A stretch of DNA of 64,000 bases. Source: Hippasteria phrygiana. Its lineage: Eukaryota > Echinodermata > Asteroidea > Valvatida > Goniasteridae. Under the pieces are notes generated by a model that was not told where the DNA came from, searched no databases, and saw only the letters and a list, made by a program, of their open reading frames with translations. How positions within the stretch are numbered: position 1 is the stretch's first letter; each line of letters starts with the position of its first letter. The stretch is from the NCBI GenBank assembly GCA_037893225.1, contig JAZGUH010000104.1, positions 268,414 to 332,413 of the forward strand, given 5' to 3'. Below, piece after piece: positions 14,301-28,124 of the stretch. The position numbers and the translations under genes were made by a program.

Positions 14301-17300
14301 TCCGCGCAGCCTCTGTACGGCTTTGCCCCGGCCTGCCCCCGAGGGCTGTACGAGAAATCACACGATGCTCGTACACAATGTGAACACATACGCCTTGGCC
14401 CGTAGCCACCTACGATGCCTCAAAAATCGTACGGAAAATCGTAGACCCATTTATCGCACGGCGCCCGGGGCAAATGTAAATTAGGCATAAGCACTAGTTT
14501 GCCTGTCCTCACTTTTTCCGTAACAAAGAAATAAATGTGAGGACAGTATTGTTCCCTTTGTTATACCCTTTTTTCTGTCCTCGCGTGTAATGCGATACCA
14601 TGACACCTTGACAGGCCAGCACCACGCAGCCCAGCAAGTGCGAGTGTCGTTCGTTTACTTTCCCTGCATTGAGTTTAAACGCACTGTGGGCAAGAGCTCG
14701 GTATGTACAGGTGCGGATCCGGGGGTGGGGGGGGGGGGGGTGGCCGCGGGGTCACGTGCCCCTCGGTAAATTGAGTCAAAAAAAAAAAAGAGAAAAAAAG
14801 AAGAGGGAAAAAAAAGAGGGGGAGGTGAGAGAAAGGGAAGGGAGGAGGGCAACCTCCTTAAAAAAAATACCGCCGCCGATGATAAACATCTGCTGTGTCT
14901 ACTTTTTGGCATAAAACTACTGAAAAATGCAATAAGAAAAAAAAAGGCTATCAATCATGCCATGGAACTTGAATCCCTCTTTTAAGAGAAAACCGAGGTT
15001 CATCGCCCGCCAAATGGTGTATGGGCGGTACATGTACAACCTCGAAATAAATTCATGAACACGGAAAATGCATACACAGACAAAAGAGATCAAGTTCTGT
15101 GAATTAACGTGCAGAAATCTTCTTTCTCTATCGATTTTTTTTGGCCTAATTATCCATCGAAACTTTTGACAATCGGAACACCGCGATTGCGCCGCGCGTG
15201 TTGTGACCAAAGTTCATGAAGTTACTTGTATGTAGCGCGCCGATGTGTATTGTGAGGCACGCACGTGCAAGTACTGAGAAAAAGAAAGTCAGTTGACTGC
15301 ACGTAAACGTTGCCGTACATGTACATACTCCTGCTGCTTTGTGTATTGTACGAATACACACATTTAATCTTGCGGTGGGGGTGTTGATGCTTGAAGTATC
15401 GGCATACTCCGAAACTGGACCAGATTCAGTTTGTGTGCATGTGCATATGCTGCACGTATTGTGTGCATGTGATTCTGTACGATCGCCAACAACGTGTTGT
15501 GCAGCGAGATTTTATGAAGGGCTGGCATGACATCGAAAATAAAAACATGAAGGATTGTAGTGGCTGTGTTTTTGCAAAAAGGGCACGGCGGCCAAGGTAA
15601 ATATATAGGGCAAGGCAAAACTGGCCGTGAAGACGGAGATTTGGTACATAATATAACGCAACAGAAACTTTTTTTTTAATACACTTTATTTTTGACTCGC
15701 CCGGCGGACTACAAAGGGTAGGGTTTTGACTCGCCCGCCGCTAAGGTCGAGCCCTGCAATGTATGACGTATCCTTATTCTGTGCCTGAAACAGTTACAAA
15801 ACTGACTCACAAGTGCAGTAATGTGCACCACTTCACAATTGGTATAAACTACATACATGTAGTACCCTGTCAAGCTTTTCAAAATGTTTAGACAAAAAAA
15901 GCTAGTTTTATTTTCAGAGAAATTTGCAATTCGGTCCATTCACAACTCGATGCGCCGCCAGCGGCAAGCCGGGGAGAGGCCAAATTACACAGTGCATCAT
16001 GGGAAAAAGTCGACATCGCAAAACCGGAAGTGGGTAACCCCAATGCATCCACCGTACTTCTTACACCCCCTTCTCCGCTAAATCTATCAACTCCTCTCTC
16101 TTCTTTCCCGCAAGGTATTCTCCGATTAGTCAAATATTGCTTTAACTCATCCACTCGCATTCACGCGAAATCCATACTGTTGTACTGTCCACCATCTAAT
16201 ACAACGCAATAGACACGATGTCGACCCAGAAAGTGGGAAATTGGCCTTTCCCGGCTTGCTGGTGGTGGCACACTGATCGAGTTGTGAATCGACCGAATTC
16301 CCCCAACCCAAATCCCCAAAATATACCACTATAAATGTACAAGGTGTGTGTCTACATGTACCGGTACATAGTGCATTTTGCAATAACACTAAATACAGGA
16401 GGGCATGCTATTTGAACTGCAGTTCGAGGTTGTATTTTCACCTTCCACTTTGTACCAATAGATTAATTGTACTGTGTTTACCACTCCATTGTACATGGCA
16501 TTGTATTGGGGTTACTTGTACATGTACCTCCTTTCTATAGGCCTTCCATTGTACAAATACTGCACAGACTAGGGTCCATGACCTCAAATTTAAGCCAACT
16601 TTACACACCCTGCATTGCATGTACAGGTACATGTGTATACATGTATGTCCGGGGACAAGAGGACAAAGAAAATACAAAGGAATCTTTCTTGTCCTCCGGA
16701 GTCGCGTTCTTTTGTTAAAATCAATCCTCGGACGTAAAAAATACGTGCTTATATGTGACCCGCTCTGCAAAAAGGGCACATAAGTCGCTGTATGCTTTTA
16801 CGAGTTATGGGCCGTTCAATGTGAAGAGGGTGAACAATTCTTCAAACAAGTGATTTTGAAGGGAGGGAATTTTTTGAATCTTTGATACCTATATTATTTT
16901 ATTTCATAACCAAAATCTTTGATTTCAGTGAGTAAAGTTGGAAAAAGAAAAACAATTTTGTCGAGTGCTTCCATCTATTGCTTTTCTTTTTGTTTTTTTA
17001 AATGGCTTGTTTCTCCTTAAGTCATTTCAAGAAATTCCTGAAAACAAACATGCAAATTTCCAAATATCTCGTGATTGCAAAATGCTAGAGACCTGAGACA
17101 TATACCATATGAAAGCTTATAAAATGGCCTTTCCAGCTATATATAAAACACTATTTTCAAATTTTGCAACATAAGTGCCCTTTTTGCAGAGCGGGTCACA
17201 TATAGTCTATGGGGTTGGGTTATATTAAAGAAACAATAGGAAACACAAAGCATTGTCCTCGGAAGTATTGGATATTAACTGCACATGTTGTTGTACACAC

Positions 17301-20300
17301 TCCCATGTCCATGCAGTACATTGTAGATGTGAAAAAAATTCAACATACATGTGTACAGTACATGTAGTAGGCGTATGTACACATGTTACAGTGCGCATGT
17401 ACATTGTACTTGTACATGTGTGCAGAGATATGATACACGACACATTTCAGTATTGGAAAAGGGGCTCTGAATTGATACATTATATATCAATTCCTGGGGT
17501 TACAATTTCACTGAAAATGGCTTAAAGTTAAAGCTTACAGCCTAAGGAACCTAGACATACCTCATGTTAAAGCATTTTCGTCAGCATTTTTTTTTCTTCT
17601 GAATTTAGCAGATAAAAAATTGCCCCCTGAATGAGAATGTCAGTGTTACATGCTGCACTGCTGTCTATAAAAATGGTGTTCAACCACAGACAGTAAGGAT
17701 TTAAAAAAAAAAATTCAGCCTCAAACCGTTTAAACTACTCAATTAAAGGTATTTATAGCAACAAAAACTGTAAACATTATATTGCTTATTTTTCTGACGA
17801 AATTAAACTTATCGATTCTGTACATAACTCTTGGTGTCCGCCTCGTTGTAATGTGGTCTCGCTCTCACCTAATATCGCATGCAAACATCTTTATCTTGCC
17901 TGCACATCTAAACTATGCACGTGCGATCACTTTACAAAAAATCAATGTCATAGAGGGCCTCGAATCAGTGGCGAGCTTTAATGACTGGTTTCCTATCACT
18001 TTGATTTTTCGTGTCCGTGAGTTATGTACACATTCCGTCATGCAATGCGGGCTTGCCGAAGTCAAAACACCCAATGTTGCAAATTTCTAGCAAGCTAGGG
18101 AGTTGTACTGTCATGTGGCCTGACCAAGGTTGGCCGTGATTGGTTGGGTTTTCTGAAGTGGTGCGTTGTGTCTTCGTGTCCGGTATCTGGACACAAGTTA
18201 TGTACAGAATTCGGACAGGCATGGGTGAGTTTTTCGTGTCATCAGTGCCCACATTTCTTGAAATTCCGGGTTGCCAGAATGTTCAAACGTTATGCCACAA
18301 AATGGTAAATGTAATTTTTCTTATTACGATGGGAAAATTTACATGTAGTGCTTTAAAACAACAACGAAAGTGTTTCGGTTTTGGGGAAGTCCAGCCAATT
18401 TTCCGCTGATTTTTGTAAACATGGCAGCATGAATTTTTCGTCCGCGTTATGTTCGAATGCCGATTTTACTAGTTTTTTAGTTTCTTGAGGATACATTTTT
18501 CTTTTTCAGTTTTCGTAATGGTAGTCATCTAACTTAACTCAATTAGAAACAAGACATTTTGAAAGGAAAACAATGTTTTGACGGGGTTTAGCCTTGATTT
18601 CTGGCGTACATAATTCGGACACCGAGATCTGGAGGTCATGCAAAATGTACATAATGCAACATGAAAATCAAATTAAAGCTCGTAAATTAGTTAAATTGTA
18701 CATGCATACAATTACTATTAAAACAAACATTCAACTATACAACTTTTTTCAAAGCATGGTGCCATAAACTGGTGAAGAGCAATGACAAATCTCCATATAT
18801 TACCAATTTGGTGTCCATGTTTTGATGTTATGTACAATTATTTGTCATGGTTAACCTTGCCCACTATAAGAGCTTTGGATTCCAGTACTTTTCTATCATG
18901 TCTTTCTATGGTTATGGGTCAGTGCAACATTTTAAGACACACTATTTAGTTGTCCACTCAAATCTCAATAGTTATTTCATAAAGATTAATACCACATCTT
19001 CTGTACATAACGGTGTCCACCTAAACACAACTCATTTTTGTTTTTTGAAAATGTATTTTCAGTGTTTTGTGTATGTCATGTTGCATAGTATTAGACATAC
19101 TTTAACCCTAACAGCCCAAGGCTTTTTACTAGAATCCTTCCCTAACCACACAAACTCCAACACTGTGTAGTAAACCAATGGCACATTCTTTGTACTTAGA
19201 CAAAATCAGGGCATCAAGTCCCATGCAAAGTGATGGTGCCAAGGCTCTACAGTACCCAATCACACAAAATTCAACACAAATGGGGTGTTTGATTTTGGCA
19301 GGTTAGGGAAGGTTAGGGAGAACAACTTCAATGTCCTGGGAAATTCTCTGCCCAGTATAAGAAATGTGCTCCTAAAGGACACCAAGTTATGTACAGAAGA
19401 TATCTCCCTTGGCTCACTTTAAGGGCTGGTGTATCTCTTGTTTCGAGTTGTCTTGCTCCACCAGTTCATTTTTATGTTTCTATGGACTATATTAAATATC
19501 TTTACAGGGTAAATGATGGTAACATCGTTGTTCATTTTTGGGTCTGTTTTGTAACAAAAATGTGTCGTGTATCATATCCCTGCACATGTACACCACACAG
19601 AAAAATTAAATGATCAGACATTTGCCTTTGAAAATGTTATCCGAGTGTGTACCTCGTTAATTTTTACTCACTGTATGGTGCAGCACATGTTCATGCTGAG
19701 GTGTGCACCATAAAATGTGAGATGTTTCAGAGTCCAAGTGACTCGAGGAGTAAATACATTGTAAATTAATAAATAAGTTTAATCCTTTGATTAGTATGTA
19801 CATGTTCATAATATAATATGTACATGTATGACTTAAAGCAGTTGCCGTGATGGTGTTAAAGGGTGGGTGCAATGGAATTTGTATTGTGTATATCGATGAA
19901 ATAAAGTTTTTGAAACACAACTGTGTGTTGTTTGTATTTTTTATTTCGCGTAAGCATTTTAAAATATTTTTTAAGTCGGGAGGGGGTAAACCCCGCCCAT
20001 CAAGTGGTTACGTCGCTGTGACGTCATCCCGGGAACCCGGCTGGCTGGTGGATGGTCGGCCATATGACTCTACATGTACATGTACATGTACATGTAGTAC
20101 AGTACACCGAGTGTGCATTGCATTGACATGCACGTGTGTTTTCGCTGTGTCGTGGAAAGCTTTCAGTGTTTTGCGAATGTTTATCGTCAATAATACCGCG
20201 TCGTTGTGTTGCTGCTGGATTCAGCAACACCACTAAGGATGGTGTCGGACTCTTTCCCTCTTTCCAGTAGAACCGAAATACCATCGTTTTTTGGACTCGG

Positions 20301-23300
20301 AGAGTGTTATTTAGCCTAGCAATCGTTGTTTTCAAGTCGTTCACCGCGTTCCGCATCGGGAGTCCGATTCGGAGTCTTCATCAGTAGTTTCACTGTTACT
20401 CTCGCCTTCTGGCTCATACATGTACATGTACGGACGAGCTCCAAGATCCTCCTCTTCCTCGCCTAAAATCGACACTTGATTGTCAGATTCAGATCTAAAA
20501 GATTCTGTTTGTAGATTTTAACGCGACGAGAAATGTTTCCCTGGTCCCTTCATCCAAAGCTATTTAATCGCACGTGGCTGGTTCCCTCAACAACGGCATA
20601 CATCCGTACGTACACGTCGTCGTACTTCCCCAATACGTCCGAGGACAATGCTTTGTGTTTCCTATTGTTCCTTTAATATAACCAACCCCCATAGACTAAG
20701 CACGTATCCTTACATTCGAGGACCAATTTCAACAAAAGACTCTACGTTCGAGGACTGAAAGGTTTCTTTGTGTTTCCTTTCTTCTCTTGTCCTCGGAGAT
20801 ATATACAGTGCACGTACACACACACATGTGATCACCCATGCTCGCTGAGTTTCCGTGTTCCCGAGATGACGTCACACGGAGAAAGGGAAAAATTAAACAC
20901 CAAAAATGGGCAGAAATACGGAAAACACATTTTAATCACATTTCTTATATTTCTTATAAAGAGTTTATACAAAACAAAATTAAATTGTTTGTACAATTTC
21001 ATTGCACCCACCGTTTAGCTACACTGTAATTTGATTTGTGCGTATTGTGTACACACGCGTACATTTTTCTTTCCGGAATTATACTAGCAAAGGTCAAGTG
21101 AATTATGCAGAATTTTCCCAACAATAACAAAATCAAATGTTGACTGTTGCCATGGCAACTGTCAAAGGGAAAGTGACAAATAACGAAGTTTCCATTAAAT
21201 GCGAGACAGAGAATTTCCATGCAGAGGATTTGTTAAATTTGTGAAGAAAATGCTTGAGGGTATATAATTTGGTACATAATTCACTTTCCGGCCAAACTCG
21301 TGCATCTTTGTGAAATTGTAAAAAAGAAATTATGCGGGTCATTTCTGTATGTATTTTTTTCACGTTTTGTTTTGATTTGTTTATTGCAGGGAGATGTTAC
21401 AAACACGCATAAAATTCTAGTAGTCACAACGCACGACATCGGTTTGAACCGTAAGTAGAATTTTTTTGGTTGCGTTTCAGCTCCAGCTCCCTAAGTACCC
21501 ACCCGCGTACATGCACAAGTAGATCAGGTGATTGTGACAAACGGTAGACTTACATGTAATTGCCAGCCTTACTCATAGTCACAGAGATTAAAGGGTTGTA
21601 CATAGTACCCATTAGTTTCTGTTACTGATCTTTGGATCGGGAGGGGAGAGCGGCAGTGATGTATACAGGCATGTTCCTCCCCCACCCCTCCAGCTAGGGC
21701 CTGCACCCTCTGTATACACCCCTCCCATTGGAGATTGCAGCTGTGCACAAATACAGTTAAGCCTGTTGTTGTTTTTCTCCATGAAGTGTCCTTGGGAATG
21801 TTGCACCCCAGTGTGCCCCACTGGAAATTGTAGTCGATCCCCAGACAGTTGAAACCACTCTCCCTGAAAAAGAGATTGATCTAGCATAGAAAGCAGAAAG
21901 TCCACCAATTGTGTGTTATATTCCTCCATGGTTAAACTGAGGAAATTTACCAGCTGTACATGGACATGTCCCTTTATATTTGTGTATATTTTGTTGACAT
22001 GTCCATGTACCCTTTTCACATTATCAGCTAGCTGACTTTCTTGTCTAACTTAATCTTTTATTACTTGTAGCACAAGTGGTTGTGGAGCATTTTCCCATAC
22101 TGCATTTAAGACACTTCCCCCATCCCAAAAAACAGAGGAAAAAATAATTATAAGAAAGTTTTTTGTATGGCTTGTTTGGCCAGAAAAAGCAATTAAAACT
22201 TATCAAACACACAAACATACATGTAGTTGTATGTTTCCTTAAAAAAAAAATCCCAAGAGTTTCATTTGGAAGGGTGTGAAGTTTCCCCTCCCTTGCAAAG
22301 TTTCATCATGCACAATGATTGGCCATTGGGCTTTGCTAGTCCATCAGATTCATTTTCTTGACATCGAGTGGTAAGATTTCCGACTGAAATTAAATGCATC
22401 GCCTGTGTATGTAGCATGCCCACGCGTGTCAAACGTAATCGTGTCGCCATGGAGCGTATAGTTCATGTCGGCATAAACATCAACCGTACCGAACATGCAC
22501 CGTAAATTGTATGGAGTATCTGCGCTGCGCCCGCATGGTACTGTACCGAACTACACGTGCTTATCACCATACAAAACTGCAGCAACCTCGTTTCCCAAAC
22601 TAGTCCTTGTCGCGCAAAACCATTGAAAGAAACCGAAGACCCACTGGGGGTGAGATTGCGCCAGTGTGTTTGCCAAACAATTGAACGGATCGGATAAAAG
22701 AATGTATTTGTAGAATCGCGTCGAGTCCGATTTATTTATTTAAATCCAAAGTTTCCGTTGTCACTGCGTAGGTATAGCAGGGATATGGATGTCAAGCGTC
22801 GGCCGTCGTTCTGCATGATCTTATCAGAAATTTTGATTCGCAAAAAGTTGCTAATCATTTTCAAGTTTGCCTCGCTATTTCCATCACTGAGATTGTCTGA
22901 CTGCCACATGACCTCGGTGAAGGCATTTTTATGTACATGTACAATGTACATCTACTTGTACATGTACACATATTTTGTAGTCCGACCTTCAGCATTCAAC
23001 AGTCTGCTTTGAGCACTCTGGCAACATATGTACATGTTCCTAATCTCTATGGTTTGAATGGTATGGATTCAGAAGGTGAAAGTATATAAAGAGGACAAGA
23101 TTTTTTAGAAACAGTTAGTAAACATTGTTAAATCTGGTGTCCCCATCTCCCCCCCCCCCCCCCTTTAATATCATTATCAAGCCCCAACCCTCTTTCTTCT
23201 AACCACCCCTGAGTTTGATCAGTACCTCATCACAGAGCTGTAGGGAGAGGACCTTTAAGTGTCTAATGTAGCGCATCCTCCATCCTCTCCAGGGAGGAGG

Positions 23301-26300
23301 GAGGTAAATGTCACTGCATCCGGCTAGGGTAAGGATGACCTTGACTGGAGACTCCACCCCCCCCCCCCCCCCCCCCCAACGCTTGAGCTGTCGGCCTCAT
23401 GGGGGGTTTAATAGATTGAAGCCCTGAAAGTGATGAACCCCTACATGGGTCTAAACATGCATGCAGACACAGTCCTTCAAATTGCATGAATCTGTACAGA
23501 TTTGATGTCACTGTTAACACCCCTTAAGCACGGTATTTTACTGGAGACGTCGGGGTGTTGCAGTAGTTCTGGCAGCCAAATCGAACCGCTACAATGTGTT
23601 TGTGCAGTCAAGCATGACATACACAATAATCCAACAATGGATTGAAACTGCAGAAACATTGGCCAATGTGCATGTATGAGTTTCAGTGTATCTGCAAGTG
23701 TTAGTACAACATGGCTGTGAGATATTGCTTGGGTTAACAAACTGTTTCTGCTATAGCCACGTGTACATGTAGCACAGCTTTCAGCTGGCTGGTCAGCAGT
23801 GTCATAAAATTAGCCCCGATCGTCTCATTGTACATGTACATAATGAGGTAAACCATTCAAATGCAAAGTGGACATTTTGTCTCGTCAGTATTTTGGCTAG
23901 GAATGAAACTAAGAAATTTCCAAATCGATTTTTTTCTTTAAAAAGTCTGCATTATAGCAGGAATCGTCTGGAATGGGCAATTCACTTTAGCTAACCGGTA
24001 ATTTCCAATCGATCTTGATTTTATGGTAGTGTACTTGCAATCTTTGTTTTCTTCCATAAAAGAAAATTGCAAGGCCATAACATCAATTTCTGCTTTTTAA
24101 AATTGGCATATAGTATCTTGCCAGTTGGGGAACAGGGCACTAATGACTTCAACATAATACGGTCTACAGTGCATACATTGTAGAATGACATTAGTCCCTA
24201 ATTGAACGGCTAATGTCTGATATCAGTGGTGCTCCAAAAAGTTACATGTCATAAAAGAAATTAAAGGCAGTGTACATGATTGGACATTGTTGCAATTTTC
24301 AGGAATGGGCAGATTTGGGGGTTAGTATTTTATAGGAAATATCGTTCCACTGACCTGTTCAAAGTTTTGCGTTGTTGGATGGCGGAAAAAAACCGAGAGA
24401 AAAACAGCGCTCGTTTTCAACCGTCGGGCGGATGATAGCCTTTAGTCAAGGCGCGTGTGGCTATCTGGGTGCGTGGCGCGCCCCGAATGCCAACATGTCC
24501 GGGGCGCGCCACTCGTCCGGGTAGCCACGCGCGCTTTGACTAAAGGCTACAGGGCAGATTTCCAATGATTTCCATTCGGGAATCGTTGGAAAACGATATA
24601 TATTTCCAATTTTCTTGACAGCGACAGCACACCTGGTGCTATAATTTCACATGATAATTGAGACTACTTCTAACTTACAGTCTAGTAAGGTATTTCGTAA
24701 TAATTCAGTAAAAACAGAATTGGAGGATTACCAATCGTGTACACTACATTTAAATGGAAATTGTAGGCAGGAAAAGTGTATTCGTCCTAAAATTGCTGTG
24801 GTTGGAAAAAGATTATTTTGAAGTAGAATATAATAATGCAATATATAATATGTGTGCATTTGAAAATCATTGATGAAAAACTACCCGCACTCTCCAGTTT
24901 CCTACAGTCTTTACTTTTCTGAACCAAGCTTTCGTCCCCAAAAGCCTTTTTTGTAAATGATTTTCAGACAAACAAATGTAGTTGTGTACTTTAGTATAAT
25001 TCAACTTTTAAATGTTTCCAACGGTAGTCATTTTTGGACAAATGATTGTTGTAACCAATTGGACCCCTCTATAACAATGTGTTCCTTTATTTTAATTAAA
25101 TTGCTGATTCCTTCATTTTTTACTGGTGATGAACAAGATAGTAAATGTACATGTACATATGTACAATGTAAGTGCCTCATCAGTACCGGCACATGTACAT
25201 TTCTCATGATTTTTTTTAACAAATCCATTTGGACAAATATTTATGAGTCAAATAGCAGTAATTAAAAATATTGCAACCTTTTATATACAAAATTGTCATT
25301 ACGATAACAGGTAGATTTACCAAAGTACCGGTAAGAACAGACACAAACATGACGCAAGCTTTGAGATAGTCAGGTCAAAACAGGGCCCCTGTAAATCTGT
25401 TCATGGAAAATTTGACAAATGGTGCACACGATATCGGCTACACTGTACCAGACCTGTACATAAAACGCACATCTTAATACCAGCATGCGTATGCAATGCT
25501 TTATTTAAAGCAGCCCCTGGGCAGAAGTAAATAGAGATGCATTTATGATGTACACGTTCATGCACTGTACATGTAGGTTTTTATCGTTCCCTCCATAACT
25601 GGCTGGTATATGTACGTGTGTAAAATCAACGAACCAACAGGATTTAGGGCCCCATGTACATTTTTGTACATGTACATGTACACAATGTACGTAAGAGCTG
25701 CTGTTATTGATGAGACTGGACTTCTCACAAACATTCATAGAAGTGCTACACAATTACGATTTTCACAACATTTCGTGTAGGCTTGGGTGACTCCGCATCC
25801 AGTCAGGACTTGTGATTCCATTCAGAGTCGTTTCCTTAATTACATGTACCTTATGCACAAAACGGGAGTCAGCGATACATCCTTTGAATTCAGCAGCATC
25901 GTGATTGATTTCCTGGACGAAACACAGTATTCCCGCAAAGACTGTGTTTCGTCCAGGAAATCGTGATTGATTTCCTGGACGAAACACAGTCTTTGCGGGG
26001 ATACGCAAATCTTTCAAATCCCTTTTTGTCGTTGACGCCGGAGTTTCAGAATCGTAGGGCAGTGCCTGGAATCTGCTCCAGGGAAGCAGAAATTGGTGAC
26101 TTGAAGGAGTCCACTCTAAAAAAAAAAAATGGAATCGTAATTCCGATTCCAATGTTTGGGTCGAGTAGAGTTGACTCCTGTATGGAATTGCCCATGTCTA
26201 ATTTCATGGACATTCATTTTGAAAGATGTACACACCTCAAGGCTCATGTATGTACAACCAGTCGTACTTCCCCAATACGTCCGAGGACAATGCTTTGTGT

Positions 26301-28052
26301 TTCCTATTGTTCCTTTAATATATCCAACCCCCATAGACTATATAAGCACGTATCCTTACGTTCGAGGACCGATTTCAACAAAAGACTCTACGTTCGAGGA
26401 CTGAAAGGTTTCTTTGTGTTTCCTTTCTCCTCTTGTCCTCGGAGATATATACAGTGCACGTACATGTACATGTACATGTACATATGTACATGTGCAACCT
26501 GCACATGTACCCCATTTATGTACATGTACAATGTAGATGGGTCTATCCACACTATTGACCCCATTTGGTGTGACACGGGAAAGGAATTTCAGTTAATAGT
26601 TATTATATAGAATAATTTTTTTTGTATTTTGGTTACAATACATTCAGTACCCATTAACAAGTATGTTTTAGCAAAAAAATCAACATCTTACGGAGTATTT
26701 AAGAAATTAGACCTGGAATCATCTTCAAGATATTATGTTTGTAACATATCAAACACGTAACATTTCTGGACGGACATTTGTCACATAATGTCCGTCCATG
26801 TTTAAACATAATTGATATCACATCTTAATTTGTTAAAATACCACAAAATTGTTATCATTTCCGCTGATAACAATCCAGACATTGTTAGAGATGTAAACTG
26901 ACCAACATTTTGGAATGTTACTAAATTCCTCTTTCTTTTTTTCCCAGTCAATAATAAAATAATGTCCGTCCATGCATGTTACCATGGAGGTAGTTTACTA
27001 CCTCCATGATGTTACAAACATAATGTCTTGAAGATGACCCTCTAATTTCTTACATATCCAGAATGTTATCCTATTTTTATGTCAGTGTGATCACTAACAG
27101 CTCTGGAAAGCATCAGAAAAACATTTGGGCAAAATACTTGATTTGATGTCCCTCTTCCATGTCTTACTCCCATTGTTATCTTTTGATTGCTAAATGGTCC
27201 CTTTAGTGTGGACGTGGGAAATTTGATGCCAAACGAATGTGGACACTGATCCCAACCCTGATTAAGCTTCTATTTTTCTGAGCTTGGGTGCACCGGTATT
27301 TTAAGTGTGCGTATGTATTGATCCTTGCCATTTCTAAATGACAAGGCTTTTCACAGGATTTCAAAAGTGTTGGGAGTATTATGACGTTGAGGGCACTATT
27401 AAATTTCTGACATTTTAAGTATACATGTACCTTTATACTATTATACACCGTGCACTTTGCCAACCAAGACGCGATTTTGCCGACAGCGACACAAATTTGC
27501 TGGCAAAATCAACTACTTTATGGCTGATGTACATATTTGTACACGTGTAAATGACTGATCATTGTATTTTGAAGAAAAGCAAGAGATACTTGTTGTGGCA
27601 ACCATGCTATTGAAAATAATGATTTAGGAGCAGGTGCATAATTGCATGATGTTTCTTCTACCAAATGTAATAAATTATTCAGTGCGTGTCATGTTAATTC
27701 ATGTTTTCAAAGATATTTGAGAATAATGGAAATTGAGAACTGTAAACTGAACAGGGGTGGATTGCAAAGGTGGATTCACATTAATCCACTGAATAAAACA
27801 TGGGTAGCAAGTTTTATTTTTGTTTACGCAATGCACGCGTATCAAATGTAGGAATAGCCGCGATGCGTTCGTGTGGGCGTGGCACCACTTCAACAGACAG
27901 ACCTGTAGAAAAATGGCAGCTACATGTACATGTACCGAACTACAATATAACTAAAGTTATTTTAAGTTAAGGTACATGTACACATGTATTATGGGCATTG
28001 TAAACAAATTATGTACATTATGAGCATTTGTTCAATGAGTATAATGAAACTT

Positions 28053-28124
<72 letters not shown>

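Larger units (their letters stand above)
11217..21389. other. NDRG intron 2, right part
   Basis: Non-coding. Contents are the listed elements at 12349, 13740, 16634 and 17818, copy A at 20626, small GGGGGGATATATCCCCCC-type hairpins at 13635-13710, and unannotated AT-rich sequence between them. No exon with splice sites and NDRG similarity is needed or seen. Confidence 0.6.

Noticed and set aside
25963..26610. 215-codon open frame on the + strand
   Set aside because: It runs through a triple repeat, the CCGAGGACAA repeat copy and an ACATGT microsatellite (giving MYMYMYMY); no family similarity.
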